Source: Rattus norvegicus
Taxonomy: Eukaryota; Chordata; Mammalia; Rodentia; Muridae
Reading direction: 5' to 3'
Assembly: GCF_036323735.1 (NCBI RefSeq)
Contig: NC_086025.1
Coordinates: 110,891,688 to 110,955,687, forward strand
Length of the DNA stretch: 64,000 nt
Part shown: one piece after another, positions 24,250 to 36,185 of the stretch
Layout: each line of letters starts with the position of its first letter
Position numbering within the stretch: the stretch's first letter is position 1
The notes under the pieces: generated by a model
Seen by the model: the letters and a program-made list of their open reading frames with translations, nothing else
Databases searched by the model: none
Told to the model about the DNA's origin: nothing
Made by a program: the position numbers and the translations under genes

Positions 24250-24345
24250 TGAGCTGGGCATAGTGACATGCCTTTAATCCCAGCACTTGGGAGGCAGAGG
24301 CAGGAGGATCTCTGAGTTCCAGGATAGTAAGACCCTGTCTCTTAA
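24250..24345 (+). mobile_element. B1 SINE with internal deletion
   Basis: GAGCTGGGCATAGTGACATG, CCCAGCACTTGGGAGGCAG, then GAGTTCCAGGATAG and CCCTGTCTC; the middle is missing. Confidence 0.8.
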
Positions 24346-25055
24346 CCACTGAAATATCTCTCCAAAAAGAAACCGCTTTATGATTTATGACCAGTAAATG
24401 TTTCCATTGTGTACAAATTATATACATAAAACAGAATAGTATGAAAAATTCTGGGGCAACCAGAACTAGAGGATAAGATGTAAGCAGGCTGAAGACAGTT
24501 GGAACTTCCTGATGCCTGGCACTCAAACCACCAGAAGGTGAAGAGGGACACAGCCCTGGGGGAGAAAGGGCATGACTGATTATATGAACCAAAAGGCAAG
24601 CCTACCAGGCAAGCTATGTGCGCCCACCTCACCATGTGCAATAGCAGCTTGACTGTGGGGGGTGGGGGGAGATAATCAACTGTCTGCACTCTGCCTAGAC
24701 TTGAAGTCCATTCCATAGGGAGAAACGAGAGGCACATGACAGTATCTGACACAGCAAGGCCAGCTAACAACCTGTATCTGAGAAAGTTGTGGGTGCAGGT
24801 GAGGAACTTACTGAAGACACTTAACTAAGCTGACATGACAGCAAACTGCCCTCTAACACCCACAGGCACCGGCCGGTTCCCCATCTTAATCGGAGAAGTT
24901 CTCCTTAGAATTACTGGTGGTGAATACAGAGACTCGTTCATGGCTACCGAGATGTACATGAACAACACTAAACGAGACGTTTATACCACCCCTCTAAGGC
25001 GCAGCGGACACTGTGGAAGAGGCACGTGTGTGTAAGAGGCAGAAGACAGAATGGA

Positions 25056-25124
25056 GAGCTGCACCATCCCGCTCTCTAGAATTGAAGAAAGGAAGAGCTG
25101 CACCGTACCGCTCTCTAGAATTGA
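25056..25124. repeat. 39-bp tandem duplication (two units)
   Basis: GAGCTGCACC...CTCTCTAGAATTGA occurs at 25056-25085 and 25095-25124 with two mismatches (CATCC versus GTACC). Confidence 0.9.
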
Positions 25125-25441
25125 CAGGACCGAGACAAGCATTCACTCAGAACACATGTAAGCACCGAAGTCAGGCCCATCAACAAGTAATCAAGGAAAG
25201 GAAGGAGCTTACTAGTCCCACCCTCTACCTCTGAACTACTGCCTTTCAGATTCTGGGAGAGGACAAAAGCACTGTCTGTCTTCAGTTGTGTACCTTCTGC
25301 TGAGTCCACCAGATCCAACGGGTAGCTCCAAACCCTGTCACACGTATAGACACTAATGTGAGAAAGATGTGGGGGAAAGGTGGGGGATGATAGTAGTCGG
25401 TGTGCACTGCATAATATATGGAATTCTCTAAAAACAAATTT

Positions 25442-25572
25442 AGGGCCAGTGAAATGGCTCAGGGGGGAAGGATACTTGCCACCAAGTCTGACAACCTGAG
25501 TTCAATCCCTGGGACCCATGAATGAACTGACTGCTTACCTTCTCTACGTGTGTGTCATGAGTAGTTACACTA
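25442..25572 (+). mobile_element. B3-type SINE
   Basis: GGGCCAGTGAAATGGCTCAG head, GAGTTCAATCCCTGGGACCC box. Confidence 0.7.
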
Positions 25573-25589
25573 GATAGCTTCTCTCCTTT

Positions 25590-25808
25590 TTAATTTTTTT
25601 TTCATGTGTATCAGTGTTTCACCTGCTTGTATGTCTGTGGACTACATGTGTGCACTGCCCATAGAAGTCAGAAGAGGGCGTTGGATCCTCTAGGACTGAA
25701 GATAGAGACACCATGACGTTGGGAGCCACCATGTGGATGGTAGGGATTGAGCCCATCCTCTAGAAGAACAGCTAGTGTTCTTAACTGCTGATCCATCTCT
25801 CCAACCTA
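25590..25808 (-). mobile_element. B2/B3-type SINE
   Basis: Complement: GTCAGAAGAGGGCGTTGGAT, GGAGCCACCATGTGGATGG, TTAACTGCTGATCCATCTC. Confidence 0.8.
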
Positions 25809-25909
25809 AATGGTTTTTAATGTTTTTATTTAAACTCTAAAATTCTAGGGCAAAAAGAGGTTATACATAGAAAAAGAATGTAAGTTTGTCCTTCAAAAGT
25901 TTCCATAAG

Positions 25910-26005
25910 GGGTTGGGGAATTAGCTCAGTGGTAGAGCGCTTGCCTAGCAAGCGCAAGGCCCTGGGTTCGGTCCCCAGCTCCAAAAAAAGAAAAAAGAAA
26001 AAAAA
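25910..26005 (+). mobile_element. ID element (AGCAAG type)
   Basis: Full ID; the tail is AAAAAAAGAAAAAAGA without GAACC. Perfect duplication AAAAGTTTCCATAAG at 25895-25909 and 26006-26020. Confidence 0.95.
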
Positions 26006-26284
26006 AAAAGTTTCCATAAGACTCCACAAAACAGTATGGTTCTTACTCTGAAAGAATCACCAAAGTGCACCATCAGCGAGCGCTCCATGTGAAAACACTG
26101 ACACCCCACCCAACTCTGTACGTAGTCACATTAAGGCTTCACTCTCTTGTTTCTGGATATTCTGTCAGTGACACAGAAACTCAGCCCTGCACACCTGTCA
26201 GCTATGCTGGCTATGGTCACCTGTATCCTGGCTTCATGTGTCACAGCCCCCTAGCAACAACACATAGTCCTTGCAACAGCACTA

Positions 26285-26430
26285 CAGTCGCCTATTAACT
26301 CACTTAACCCAATCACCTGTGAGTCAGGAACCAACATCTTCAGTTCATAAATGAAAAACTAAAACCAGAAGTAAGTAACTCGCCCATAAGACACTAAGAT
26401 AAGTCACTGGAGACAGCATTTGATCCCAGG
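26285..26430 (-). mobile_element. MIR-type ancient SINE
   Basis: Reverse of MIR: AAATGAAAAACTAAAACCAG, AAGTAACTCGCCCATAAGAC, then CATTTGATCCCAGG. Worn, so assigned by pattern only. The stretch 26431-27327 is unique with no gene seen. Confidence 0.5.
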
Positions 26431-27327
26431 CAATCTCAAACTAGCATGAGTCTCATAGGATTTTAATACAATGTCATATTGTTCAGATGCAGAAATACAT
26501 TGTGTCATCAAAGCATTACCTCCAACAGAAGTCTATGCACACATCCCACCCCACTAAAAAGTCAAGCTACTGTGCTCAGCACTCCATGATTCAAATAAAT
26601 TCTGCCACTGGGTTTAGGTTAAGAGGTAAACAATTTTAAAATAAGTGTCCTGTCCCTTAGGGCCTGTTCCTAAGTAGTTACTTGGTAACTACTCACGGAT
26701 GCCATCATTTCTTAAGCCACATTCTCTGGAAGGTAAGATAGAGATAGCAGTGGGTGCAGCTTCCCTAGAGATAATGACTAGACCTTCCTAACTAGGGGAT
26801 ATTCTACAGGTCCTGCAGAGGCCCACATCACCTTTCCCAGTGGAGACAACACTGGCAGTTTATCCCCCACCCCCAGTGGCCACCAACCTAGATCGATGGC
26901 TCTTATCAAGATCCAGAGTAATCTGAGCCACCAGCCACCCCATCTCTAGACTGCTACAGCAGGCGCTTTCCGCTATCAGGTTGCACAAACGCCTGGAAAC
27001 CTTACACTGGGTGTGAAGGAAAGAGCAATAGGCGAAACAACAGAGCATCTGGTGCCCCATCTGCTTTCATTCACTGTTCAGGCAAAAGACTCAGGACATT
27101 AAGACAGAGCAAACCTGATTCACCCATTGAGCTTGGGGGAGGGGGTGTGTCACGAAGACTGTGTGAAGAGCCTGGGCTGAAGAGAGCAGGACATCCATCT
27201 AGACAGGAAGGCATAGCTCCACTGGTCTCCTTTTCAATTCCCAGATGTCTGTGATGCTGACCCTCGATGCATTCTTCCTCGTGGGAACAAAGTCTACTAC
27301 AGAAACCAACTCTAAAAACAGTTCAAG

Positions 27328-27462
27328 TAAGGTGCAGTAGTGTATGCTTTTAATCCCAGCATTCAGGAGGCAAAAGCAGGTGAATCTGTGAGCTAAGGCT
27401 AGCCTGATCTACAAAGTGAGTTCCAGGACCATAGAGAGAAACCTTGTCTGTAAACAAAGTAT
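27328..27462 (+). mobile_element. B1 SINE
   Basis: TTTTAATCCCAGCATTCAGG, GCTAGCCTGATCTACAAAGT, GAGAAACCTTGTCTG. The stretch 27463-28430 is unique with no gene seen. Confidence 0.8.
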
Positions 27463-28430
27463 AAAATCAGTTCTTTCACATCTTTAAATGCACTAGTCTG
27501 TAAAGATAACTGAGCTAGAGTTTCCTGTATATTGAATCTCACTTCCCATCATGCTGCAGTTACAGGGAGCCCATAGTCTAGGGAAGAACATCATCACCTG
27601 GGGTTCACAAACACAGGGGTGACATGTAGCTAATGGCAATTATGACTGCTGGGATAACAAACACCTCCTACCAATTTAAGCCCTCCTTTTCTCACAAGTC
27701 AACAATGGATTTTGTTCACTGCATAGCAGTGACATTCAATCATAATAAACCTGGGCACATGGGAGATGTCTGATCTACAAAAGATGTCATATGAAATAAA
27801 AGTCACTGTGGTCAAATAGCATGTGCAGTGACTCAAGGTAGATCCTGAGGACCATGAGTAACTAGCTCAATGACAAACAGGCTATCTGACCCACAGCTTG
27901 CCCCACTAGTACAGACAAACAACCTGAAGCAGCAGGCTGGGAGGGGAGAAAGCTGATGGTATTTGTCTTTTACTCCAACAACTCTGTGGGTGTCACCAGT
28001 CAAGCATTTGCTCCATACTCATGTCAAAGAAAAAAGATGCAGTGGCCCTGCTGGCCTTCGGTTGACACATGAAGAGCATGGCAGTGACCAAATGAGGCCC
28101 AGGACTAACCGCTCATCCACATTGGACAGAGGACCAAAACAAAATAATCAAATAATCGTAATTCTAGAAAGCTAATGAATAGAAAGGGGAGGGGGTGACC
28201 AAACTCACAGGAGAGGACACCCAAAGAAAGAAAAGCAGCAGACAACAGTGTTCGTTGTTAAAGAGGTAAGGAGCGTATAGGAACTGTCTCTGTGGTACAG
28301 AAACCACAAGCACCTCCACACAGTTAGCCAAGAAGAGAATGGAAAGGGCAGAAGGCAGACTTTTTATTCCTTAATCTCTTCTGTTCTGATATTAACCATA
28401 GAAATGTACTATAGGTTTTAAAATAAATAT

Positions 28431-28615
28431 AGGGCTGGAGAGATGGCTCAGCGGTTAAGAGCCCCGACTGCTCCTCCAGAGGACCTGAGTTCAAATCCCA
28501 GCAACCACATGGTGGCTCACAACCGTCTGTAAAGAGATCTGATGCCCTCTTCTGGTGTCTGAAGACAGCTACAGTGTACTTATATATAATAAATGAATAA
28601 ATCTTTAAAAAAAAT
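28431..28615 (+). mobile_element. B2 SINE
   Basis: Complete B2: GGCTGGAGAGATGGCTCAGC through GCCCTCTTCTGGTGTCTGAA and the AATGAATAAATC tail. Confidence 0.95.
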
Positions 28616-28627
28616 GTAAAATCAGTA

Positions 28628-28755
28628 TATCGGCACACACTTAAAGTCTTATCACCCAGTGGTCAGAGGCAGACAAATCTCTGAGTTCCAGGCCAGCCTG
28701 GTCTACATAGTGAATTCCAGGCCAGCCAGGGCTACATAATGAGACTTTGCCCTAA
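28628..28755 (+). mobile_element. B1 SINE
   Basis: Degenerate head, then GAGTTCCAGGCCAGCCTGG and a duplicated CCAGGCCAG, ending GACTTTGCCCTAAAG. The stretch 28756-29995 is unique with no gene seen. Confidence 0.75.
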
Positions 28756-29995
28756 AGTTAATTATTAAGGACAGCAACCATTCCCCTAAGTAAACCAAGG
28801 GCTGAAAAAGAAAGCTACCTTCAGATGCTCTCAGCCTTGATGATTTTAGTTTGTCTTCCATGATCAATCTATTGATTAATGTGTTGTTAATCCATCATTC
28901 AATCAACAATAAAATTAGAAATGAGGTAAATTCTGAGACAAAACAACAACAACAAAAACCCAGCCCATCATACATACCACAACCAATGCTCTCATGTAGC
29001 TTCCGATAAATCTAAACCACAGGAAACCAAGATAAACCAAGATAAAGCCCTGATATGTTTGGCACTTGGACACACACTGGCTATATCCAACTTAAGAAAG
29101 GCACTGGAGTTCAGTGCTGGCTTCAAATACTAAAGGAAGCAACATCACTGGAAATGTTTTGAGGGCCAGGCTTGGTGGGAAATTTTGGGAATCTGAAACA
29201 AGAGGGGAGGAATGCTTTTGACAGAAGTATTGTGTGGCATTCAAGGGCAATGACGTACCTATGTGCTCCGTTTTCATCTGTCATACCAGTAATTCCTCAG
29301 GAATTACTTTAAAGGCCTCGATGAAGAGCCTCTAGATTGGGGGAAAGTCTTGTCTTGAAGCTCCCTAGTCCCACCCTTTGGAACTGCTGTAGGAATGGCT
29401 GAGGCCATTTTCAAACCCTCACTCCATGGACTCCATGACCACTTCAGCCTTCTTTAGGCAACAGGCTTCAGATTCAGAGATGTGATCGCTGAGAGATGTT
29501 CAGGGATATATACAGTTTTACCTGTTTTCAACAAGCATTTACTGAATTATGACTATTCCCTGGCACTGGCACATGGCACTGGCAAGCACACGGCAGAGAG
29601 GAAAAGCTCAGCCACCAGCGAAGGAGTGTGTAAGGTCCAGTCTAGTTTTGTAACTGGAGACTAAGCATCTGTGAGCACCGCACTCCTCAAAGCATTAATG
29701 AACACTTTCACTGTCCTTTATAAAAGCATTTGCATTCCGGTAGAGTAAAAGAAAATGCAGAACAAGTGGTGACTACAATGTACACACATCTGTCTTGAGG
29801 GGTGTGATGCTCAAAGTGCTTTTCTCAGTCCCTCGTTATGAAACTAGACCTGGTCTCACACAGGCCTTACAGACAGGACTCACTACAGAAGGGGGCATTT
29901 CATTAAATCTGAAGAATAAACTTAGAAGTAGAAAGCCTGGCACAAATCCGGATTCAGTTAAGCTAGTGTGACAATGCTCTGTAAGACTTCACAGT

Positions 29996-30113
29996 CACTT
30001 GGGAGGCAAAGGCAGGTAGATCTCTGAATTTGAGGCCAGCCAGGTCTACAGAAGAAGTTCTAGGATAGACAGAGCTGCACAGAGAAACCCTAATTCAAAA
30101 AAGAAAAAAGAAA
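29996..30113 (+). mobile_element. 5'-truncated B1 SINE
   Basis: Starts inside B1 at ACTTGGGAGGCAAAGG. Duplication AGACTTCACAGT / AGGACTTCACAGT lies on both sides (about 29984-29995 and 30116-30128). Confidence 0.85.
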
Positions 30114-30446
30114 ACAGGACTTCACAGTTACAACATCTGCTTGGAAGTGTACAGTGTAACTGTTTTAACTCTAAGTCCCAAGTGATTTGATTCTTCTTTT
30201 TTCAGAATATTTATTATGTTTCTCAAAGATCAACAAAATACAGCTTTGGATATTCCAAATTAAACAATTTGCTTTGCTTAAAACAATGTTAGACCAGACA
30301 AATGGTTTAGGTTTGTTCAAACTCTGGAAAGATATTGTTAAAATAAAGCTAAGTTTTTATACACTGTCTAAAACTAACACTAAAGCTAAAATCCAAAAGA
30401 AGTAAATGAGCCCACCACTAAACCCAGGAATATCAAAGGCAGTCTT

Positions 30447-30633
30447 TTTTTTTTTTTAAGATTTATTTATTTATTATGTATGAGAACACTGTCACTGTCT
30501 TCAGACACCCCAGAAGAGGGCATCGGATCCCATTACAGATGGTTGTAAGCCACCATGTGGTTGCTGGGATTTGAACTCAGGACCTCTGGAAGAGCAGTCG
30601 GTGTTCTTAACCACTGAGCCATCTCTCCAGCCC
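30447..30633 (-). mobile_element. B2 SINE
   Basis: Full B2 reversed, with perfect duplication AAAGGCAGTCTT at 30435-30446 and 30634-30645. The stretch 30646-31013 is unique. Confidence 0.95.
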
Positions 30634-31013
30634 AAAGGCAGTCTTAAAATAGACTTTAAAACTGAACCTAGAGTGACATAAAGTTAACAGGAAGCACAGA
30701 TAGACACAGGGTCATCTATCATCACAGCATTTCAGCCAGTTGACAGGAATCATTAATGGCCCCTGATAAGCACCTTTCTGAATGATGCTGCCACATACAG
30801 TAACACCTTAAAACCTAAAGCCTGAAGGCAGGTAGTGCCAAGTAAACCAACTGGTCTCTAACACAGCCAGCACAGGCCAAACTGCTACAGCAAACAGACC
30901 TCCCTAGTATTTCAGGAGGCAGCTACAGACTATGCACAAGCAGAGAGCCAAAAGATGTTTACAATAAGCAGTGGGTAACATGGGCAGGGGTGGTCAAAAT
31001 GTTAAAGTCTAGG

Positions 31014-31300
31014 GCACAGGATGTAGCTCAGTTGGTATAGTGCTTGCCTAGCCATCACGAAGCCCTCAGTTCAATACCCGTCACTGCCTAAATGGAACAT
31101 AGTGGTAGGTGCTTATTTCTTTTCTTTCTTTTTTTTTTCCCCCCGGAGCTGGGGACTGAACCCAGGGCCTTGCACTTGCTAGGCAAGCGCTCTAAGTGGT
31201 GGGCGCTTATTATCCCAGCTTTCAGGAGGCAGGAAATTCACCCTTGGCTATACACCTGGTTCTGGGCCACAAGAGACCTTGTGCCCGCCACCCCAAAAAA
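31014..31300 (+). mobile_element. B4-type SINE interrupted by an ID
   Basis: ID-like head GATGTAGCTCAGTTGG and B1-like half CCCAGCTTTCAGGAGGCAGG, split by the ID at 31118-31194. Confidence 0.75.
31118..31194 (-). mobile_element. 5'-truncated ID element (AGCAAG type) nested in B4
   Basis: It stops at AAGCGCTCTA, lacking the first ~25 ID bases. Duplication AGTGGTAGGTGCTTATT / AGTGGTGGGCGCTTATT (two mismatches) at 31101-31117 and 31195-31211. Confidence 0.92.
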
Positions 31301-32585
31301 AGGAATACCTAAAGTCAGATGCAAAACCTGAATGTGACCAGCAATACCTACCTCACAGTCTTCACTGCTATTAAAGTCTTCACTGGCTTATTAGGAGACG
31401 TGAATCAGCCTATGGCATCAAGTTCCAATACACCATATAAACCACTCAGAGTACGGCAAACACCAGATATATGAAACCTGCCTAGCACGCCACCCCATTC
31501 TGGTAACCAGCTGCTTCTCTACCTCGATCCTGGAGAGATGTGCGTACAAAACCCAGTGGCACTTTCGAGAGAAGGATTACTAATTCCCAACAAGCTCTGC
31601 CAAAGCTCCCCGTGTGAGAGGCAGTCATTGTGGAGATCTCCTGAAGTTCCAACAGTCTTGGTCAAACCCACTCTGCCCACCACTGACAGTGACAGTGCTC
31701 CTGTTAGTGTCTACAGTGCAAGCCAAGGAGTTAAGCAGTGTGCTGCTGAGAACCACCACGATTTTGACAGACTGTTCTCAAGTCACAGATCCTACCACCC
31801 ATCCCATAGAAATCAAGTTGAAGCAGTAAAGGTTGCCAGAGCTACACATCCAGCCTATTTGCACAGGAGATGGAAACTTGGAAAGGGAGAAGCTAAGCAT
31901 AGACCCACAATCCCTGTATCCACCAAGATTATTTCCAACCCTCTAAAGAATTTCTATGGAGCACACTGAACTGCAGGAAGAAAACAGAGAGAACAAGAAA
32001 GCAAACTTAAGGCTGAAAGCATGAGTGTAAAAGTCCCAGGAGATGGTTGGTGATCTCTGCAACTAGCTCCATGCACCGAGGCAGCTGCTTTTCTATGGAC
32101 CTCACCAAGTTCCTGGGAAATGGAACCAAAGTCCTCTGTCTCTGCTCATCCCCAGAAACTAATCCCTAAATGAGACTCATATAGGCCCGCTTTGGAAAAC
32201 ATTCTGACTGTCAGCAATTAATGTCCCCTCCTCCAAACATCTGCCAATATGAAGAGGAAAGGGCTCTCAAAATAAAGCAGTTGGAAGAACTTCCCATAAG
32301 CCTCTCTGTTCCTTAAGTGTTCCAACTTAAGCCATGGCTGGAGGCCACAGTGGGTCCCCACAGCCCTGTCTGTAGTTCCTTTAGCTCTCTGCTAATACCA
32401 GCTCTGTCCCCTGTTCTTCCCACAACCACTATCACAATGACTGCCTCCAGAGCAAGATGCCACCAACCCATCCCTCAAAATGATCACACTTTGCTTGTGG
32501 TGTTTCAGTTAGGATGGGGGTCAGGGAGAATCAATGTAGCCAGAAAGAAAAATAAACAGAATGTCTCCTTTAAAAGCCAAATTGC
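31301..32585. other. unique intronic sequence
   Basis: No repeat is recognised. It holds the 143-codon plus-strand frame 31538-31969, which has no recognisable domain and no supporting splice or conservation evidence. Confidence 0.5.
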
Positions 32586-32740
32586 CAGACAGGCAGTGGT
32601 GACACATGCCTTTAATCCCAGCACTCGCACTCAGGAGGCAGAGGATCTCTGTGAGTTCGAGGCCAACCTGGCCTATATAGAGTGAGCGCCAGGACAGCCA
32701 GGGCTACACAATGAAACCTTGTCTTAAACAACAAAGTCAT
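32586..32740 (+). mobile_element. B1 SINE
   Basis: CATGCCTTTAATCCCAGCAC with a short CGCACT duplication, GAGGCCAACCTGGCCTATAT, ACCTTGTCTTAAAC. Confidence 0.85.
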
Positions 32741-32754
32741 ACTGCCTGAGCCAT

Positions 32755-32851
32755 AAATTATAACACAAGCCTTAAGTCCTAGCACCCAGGATGTAGAGAA
32801 ACAAGTTTCAGGCCAGCCTGATCTACAGAAAGAGTTCCAGGACAACCAGGC
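32755..32851 (+). mobile_element. B1 SINE truncated by a poly(G) run
   Basis: TCCTAGCACCCAGGATGTAG, AGGCCAGCCTGATCTACAG, GACAACCAGG, then directly into the G-run instead of the usual GGCTACACAG. Confidence 0.8.
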
Positions 32852-32878
32852 GGGGGGGGGGGGGGGGGGGGGGGGGGG
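32852..32878. repeat. G27 homopolymer
   Basis: Twenty-seven consecutive G on the plus strand, so C27 in the Rbfox2 pre-mRNA. Confidence 0.85.
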
Positions 32879-32982
32879 AGCACGCACGAGCGCAATCCCG
32901 AACCTATCTCAAAAACAAACAAAAATAGTCATATGCCTAGAATAAACCTAGGAACCAGGCACATACAAGAATGTTACTAGGT

Positions 32983-33196
32983 GGGCTGGAGAGATGGCTC
33001 AGTGGTTAAGAGCACCAGTTGCTCTTCCAGAGGTCCTGAGTTCATCCAAATGTCCTGAGTTCAATTCCCAGCAACCACATGGTGGCTCACAACCATCTGT
33101 AATGAGATCTGATGCCCTCTTCTAGTGTGTCTGAAAAACAGCTACAGTGTACTCACATACATAAGATGAATCTTAAAAAAAAAAAAAAAAAAAAAA
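32983..33196 (+). mobile_element. B2 SINE with internal 19-bp duplication
   Basis: Full B2 with GTCCTGAGTTCA occurring twice (from 33033 and 33052). Perfect duplication AAGAATGTTACTAGGT at 32967-32982 and 33197-33212. Confidence 0.95.
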
Positions 33197-33249
33197 AAGA
33201 ATGTTACTAGGTACTTGGGTCCTTAAAAAAAAAAAAAAGCAGGGGAGAG

Positions 33250-33440
33250 GGGCTGGACAGATGGCTCAGCGGTTAAGAGCACTGGCTGCTCTTCCAGAGA
33301 TCCTGAGTTCAATTCTAGCAACCATATGATGGTTCACAACCTTCTGTAATGGGATTCTGTTGTGTCTGAAAAGAGCAACAGTGTACTCACATAAAATAAA
33401 TCTTCTAAAAAGTCAACTTTAAAAAAAAAAGGGGGAGGGG
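33250..33440 (+). mobile_element. B2 SINE
   Basis: GGGGCTGGACAGATGGCTCAG to ATAAATCTTC with a short deletion in the GCCCTCTTCTGG region. An ID follows in its tail. Confidence 0.92.
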
Positions 33441-33530
33441 GGGTTAGGGATTTACTTCAGTGGCAGAGTGCTTGCCTAGCAAGTGCAAGGCCCTGGGTTC
33501 AGTCCTCAGCTCCAAAAAAAAAAAAAAAAA
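33441..33530 (+). mobile_element. ID element (AGCAAG type)
   Basis: Several substitutions (TTACTTCAGTGGCAGAGTG). Pure A tail without GAACC before GGAAC. It sits in the tail of the B2. The stretch 33531-34694 is unique with no gene seen. Confidence 0.9.
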
Positions 33531-34694
33531 GGAACAAAATTGGTTTAACATACACAGCTCAAAAACTCAGTTTACTTCCTTGGAAAAACAGTTTTTAAGT
33601 CAGTCAATCACTATCTTAATTCAAGAATATTAGCAACTTTGTGATGGTGTTTATCGTGAATACTCAACTGAACTTTTTAGAACAAGACAAGTCAAAGGTG
33701 GCTCTGTGGCTGCTCTCACTCCTTCCCTTAGAACTTGCTGCATTGACTCCATCTAAAAAGCCAGGCACCATGGAGCATGACCACTAGCCCTCAGGAAGCA
33801 CCTACTATACTAACTGGGGAAGGCTGGAAGCCAGGAAGCAGGCCAGGGTTAAACAGGAACCAGTACAAGTAGCTCGAAGTTAAAAGCAGAGGGGAGAACA
33901 AAGGCCAGAGAAAAAAATGTTTGCAAAATTCATCTATGAAGTATCCCCAAAGCTGAGATTTCAAAGAACTGTGTCAAACTTCCTTACTTCCAAACATCCC
34001 CAACTTGAGTGATCTGAAAAACAAGCACACTGTGTAAATGCCTCTGCTTACTCATCCTCCCAACCCTCACTCACAGCTAGAGGGAAGGTCAAGGTCCACA
34101 AATGAGCAGGTAATTCCAGTGGCAATGGTGGTGATGTCACTCAGCCACAACCCTCCACAGTCTCTGGGCAGCATGGTAAGAAGACAGGCCAACTGTTTGC
34201 TACAATGAACCCAACATGGTAGTTCCAAAATCCCCCGTTTTCCTTAACCTACTCTTACAAAGGCGCTTTTACACTACACATGTGCTGTGAATTAGTATCT
34301 GAGCACAGGAAACCAAGTTTCAGGTTGCTGTGCCCACCCGACACATGTGGCAGTTCAATTCCACCCCAGCTTCTGTTCTTAGAAAGTCTTTTCTCACCTC
34401 TAACCCTGATACCAAAAGAGAGATTCAGTAACACAGAGCATGCAACACCCAGCCTTCACAGGAGCTGCAAGGCAGACCAAGGGCCAGACCCTCAGGGAAA
34501 ATCTGGGGAAACAATTAAAGCCATCTGTGATCCACAACTGAGAACAAGACAAATATTAACTCCTACACGAACACAGTTGCTTGGCCACTTGAGGCAGGTA
34601 CAGTATTAATCCTATGACCCCCAAGAACTTCTCAGTCTAGGCAGGAGAGGAGGGGCAGACAGTGACCAAATGTTAATATATAAAGTCCTATAAT

Positions 34695-35060
34695 GGGGGC
34701 TGGGAAGATGACTCAATGGGGAAAGTGCTTGCCACACAAGTGTGAAGACTGGAGTTCAGATCTCTAGAACCCACGTAATTGCCAGTGGGTCTGGTAGCCA
34801 GCCTGTAATCTGAGCTTGAGGAGGCAGAGATGGGGAACTAGACCCCCAACAAGCTCACTAACTAGACTAGCAGAAAAGGCAAGTTCTGGGTTCAGCAAAA
34901 GACCTACCTCAGTATATAAAATAGACAGCAACCATGGTAGACCACAGACATCAATTTCAGGATTCCAAACCAGCATGTGCATCAATGAGCATACACATGT
35001 GCCAACACACATACACATGTTCACACATACACATGTACACACATGTATGCACACCAAGAA
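34695..35060 (+). mobile_element. RSINE/B3-type composite SINE with CACATA tail
   Basis: GGGGCTGGGAAGATGACTCAA head, CCAGTGGGTCTGGTAGCCAG middle, GCAAAAGACCTACCTCAGTA and a tail of ACACATGT steps. Confidence 0.65.
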
Positions 35061-35136
35061 AACACAACTACAAAAACCACAGACACTGGGTAGATGGGAT
35101 AATCAACACTCAAGCAAGTCTTGAAGGCTGGGCCTT

Positions 35137-35240
35137 GGGTTTGGAGATTTAGCTCAGTGGTAGAGCGCTTGCCTAGGAAGCGCAAGGCCCTGGGTTCGGT
35201 CCCCAGCTCTGAAAAAAAGAACAAAAAAAAAAAAAAAAAA
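35137..35240 (+). mobile_element. ID element (AGGAAG/GAAC type)
   Basis: Full ID, tail AAAAAAAGAACAAA. Perfect duplication GAAGGCTGGGCCTT at 35123-35136 and 35241-35254. The stretch 35255-36039 is unique with no gene seen. Confidence 0.95.
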
Positions 35241-36039
35241 GAAGGCTGGGCCTTACAAATAAGGGGTAAGGAGCAGGGAAAAAGGCACAGAAAGAGGCGG
35301 GAGTTCTCTGAAATAGAACAGAAACAAAGTGGAGGAACACTGCAGTCAGAAACCACAAGTCTCTAAATGTGGACATGGAGGCAGAGTGTAGAAAAAGAAG
35401 GGGCTGGAACTCTGGGCCGGTGTCAGACCAGAAGGACCCCGGTAGGCCCAACAGGGAATGGACTTAAGCCTGGGTCAAGCACAGATTCCAGCAATATTTT
35501 AAGCTGAGTTAACAGCAGATGAGCTTTTGGGGAATCACTATCAACAGTCCGAAGCTACTTTGAAGGCACTGAGAAAACAGAGCAAACCCCATTCAATTCC
35601 ACAGACCCAAGTGGCAACAAAATAAACTAGACAGCAATCAATCTACTTGGTGCAACATAGTTATCCAACAAACATATGTTCACTGATCCCAGGTTGTCTG
35701 AAGCGCACTCACCTCCTCCGAAGGTTTCCCGACTCTACAGAATAGCTACACTACACTTAGCACCAGCAAGAACCAAGGTATTTCAGTAGCCTTTGCTTGT
35801 TACAAAGAATGAAGACTTCCCCTCACAGGAGACCTCAGCCAGGTTCATTCTCTTCCTCCCCCTGGATATTGAGCAAATGAGGTTTCCCAGTTCAACACAG
35901 CACTCATCTCTAACAGTCCCCAACTCTGGCACTTAATCAATCGGAAGCACATTAACCACTCCATGCTGATCAAGCAGTAAGCAGGAACTTCCTGAGTGCT
36001 GTAGAGCAGGACATAAGGAGAGCTGGGAATCAACATTTA

Positions 36040-36185
36040 GCACTGACAGGCACTTTAAATAATCTCAGTTACTCATTGTAGTAGCTCATAAGCATTAATT
36101 CTCCCAGGTTACAGATGTGTGTGCAAGAACTCAGGACCTTGCCAAGAATTGGTAAATGGAGAAGCCAGGTCTCAAATGCAAACAG
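36040..36185 (-). mobile_element. MIR-type ancient SINE
   Basis: Reverse of MIR: ACTTTAAATAATCTCAG, CAGGTTACAGATG, CAAGAATTGGTAAATGGAG. Pattern only. Confidence 0.5.

Larger units (their letters stand above)
23776..25441. other. unique sequence with one B1 and a 39-bp tandem duplication
   Basis: Except for the B1 at 24250-24345 it is unique. GGGGGGTGGGGGGAG lies at 24658-24672. The stretch 24830-25130 has the look of an old repeat but I cannot name it. Frames up to 130 codons are not recognisable. Confidence 0.45.

Noticed and set aside
24830..25130. Possible processed pseudogene
   Set aside because: No frame longer than about 70 codons and no known protein recognised; left as unassigned old repeat-like sequence.
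31538..31969. 143-codon frame as a novel intronic gene
   Set aside because: No recognisable motif, no conserved context, no splice support; length is unremarkable for 64 kb of six-frame translation.
32983..33530. Tandem array that could be mistaken for a CRISPR-like or satellite structure
   Set aside because: It is two B2 copies and one ID, each with SINE structure, in a eukaryotic genome.
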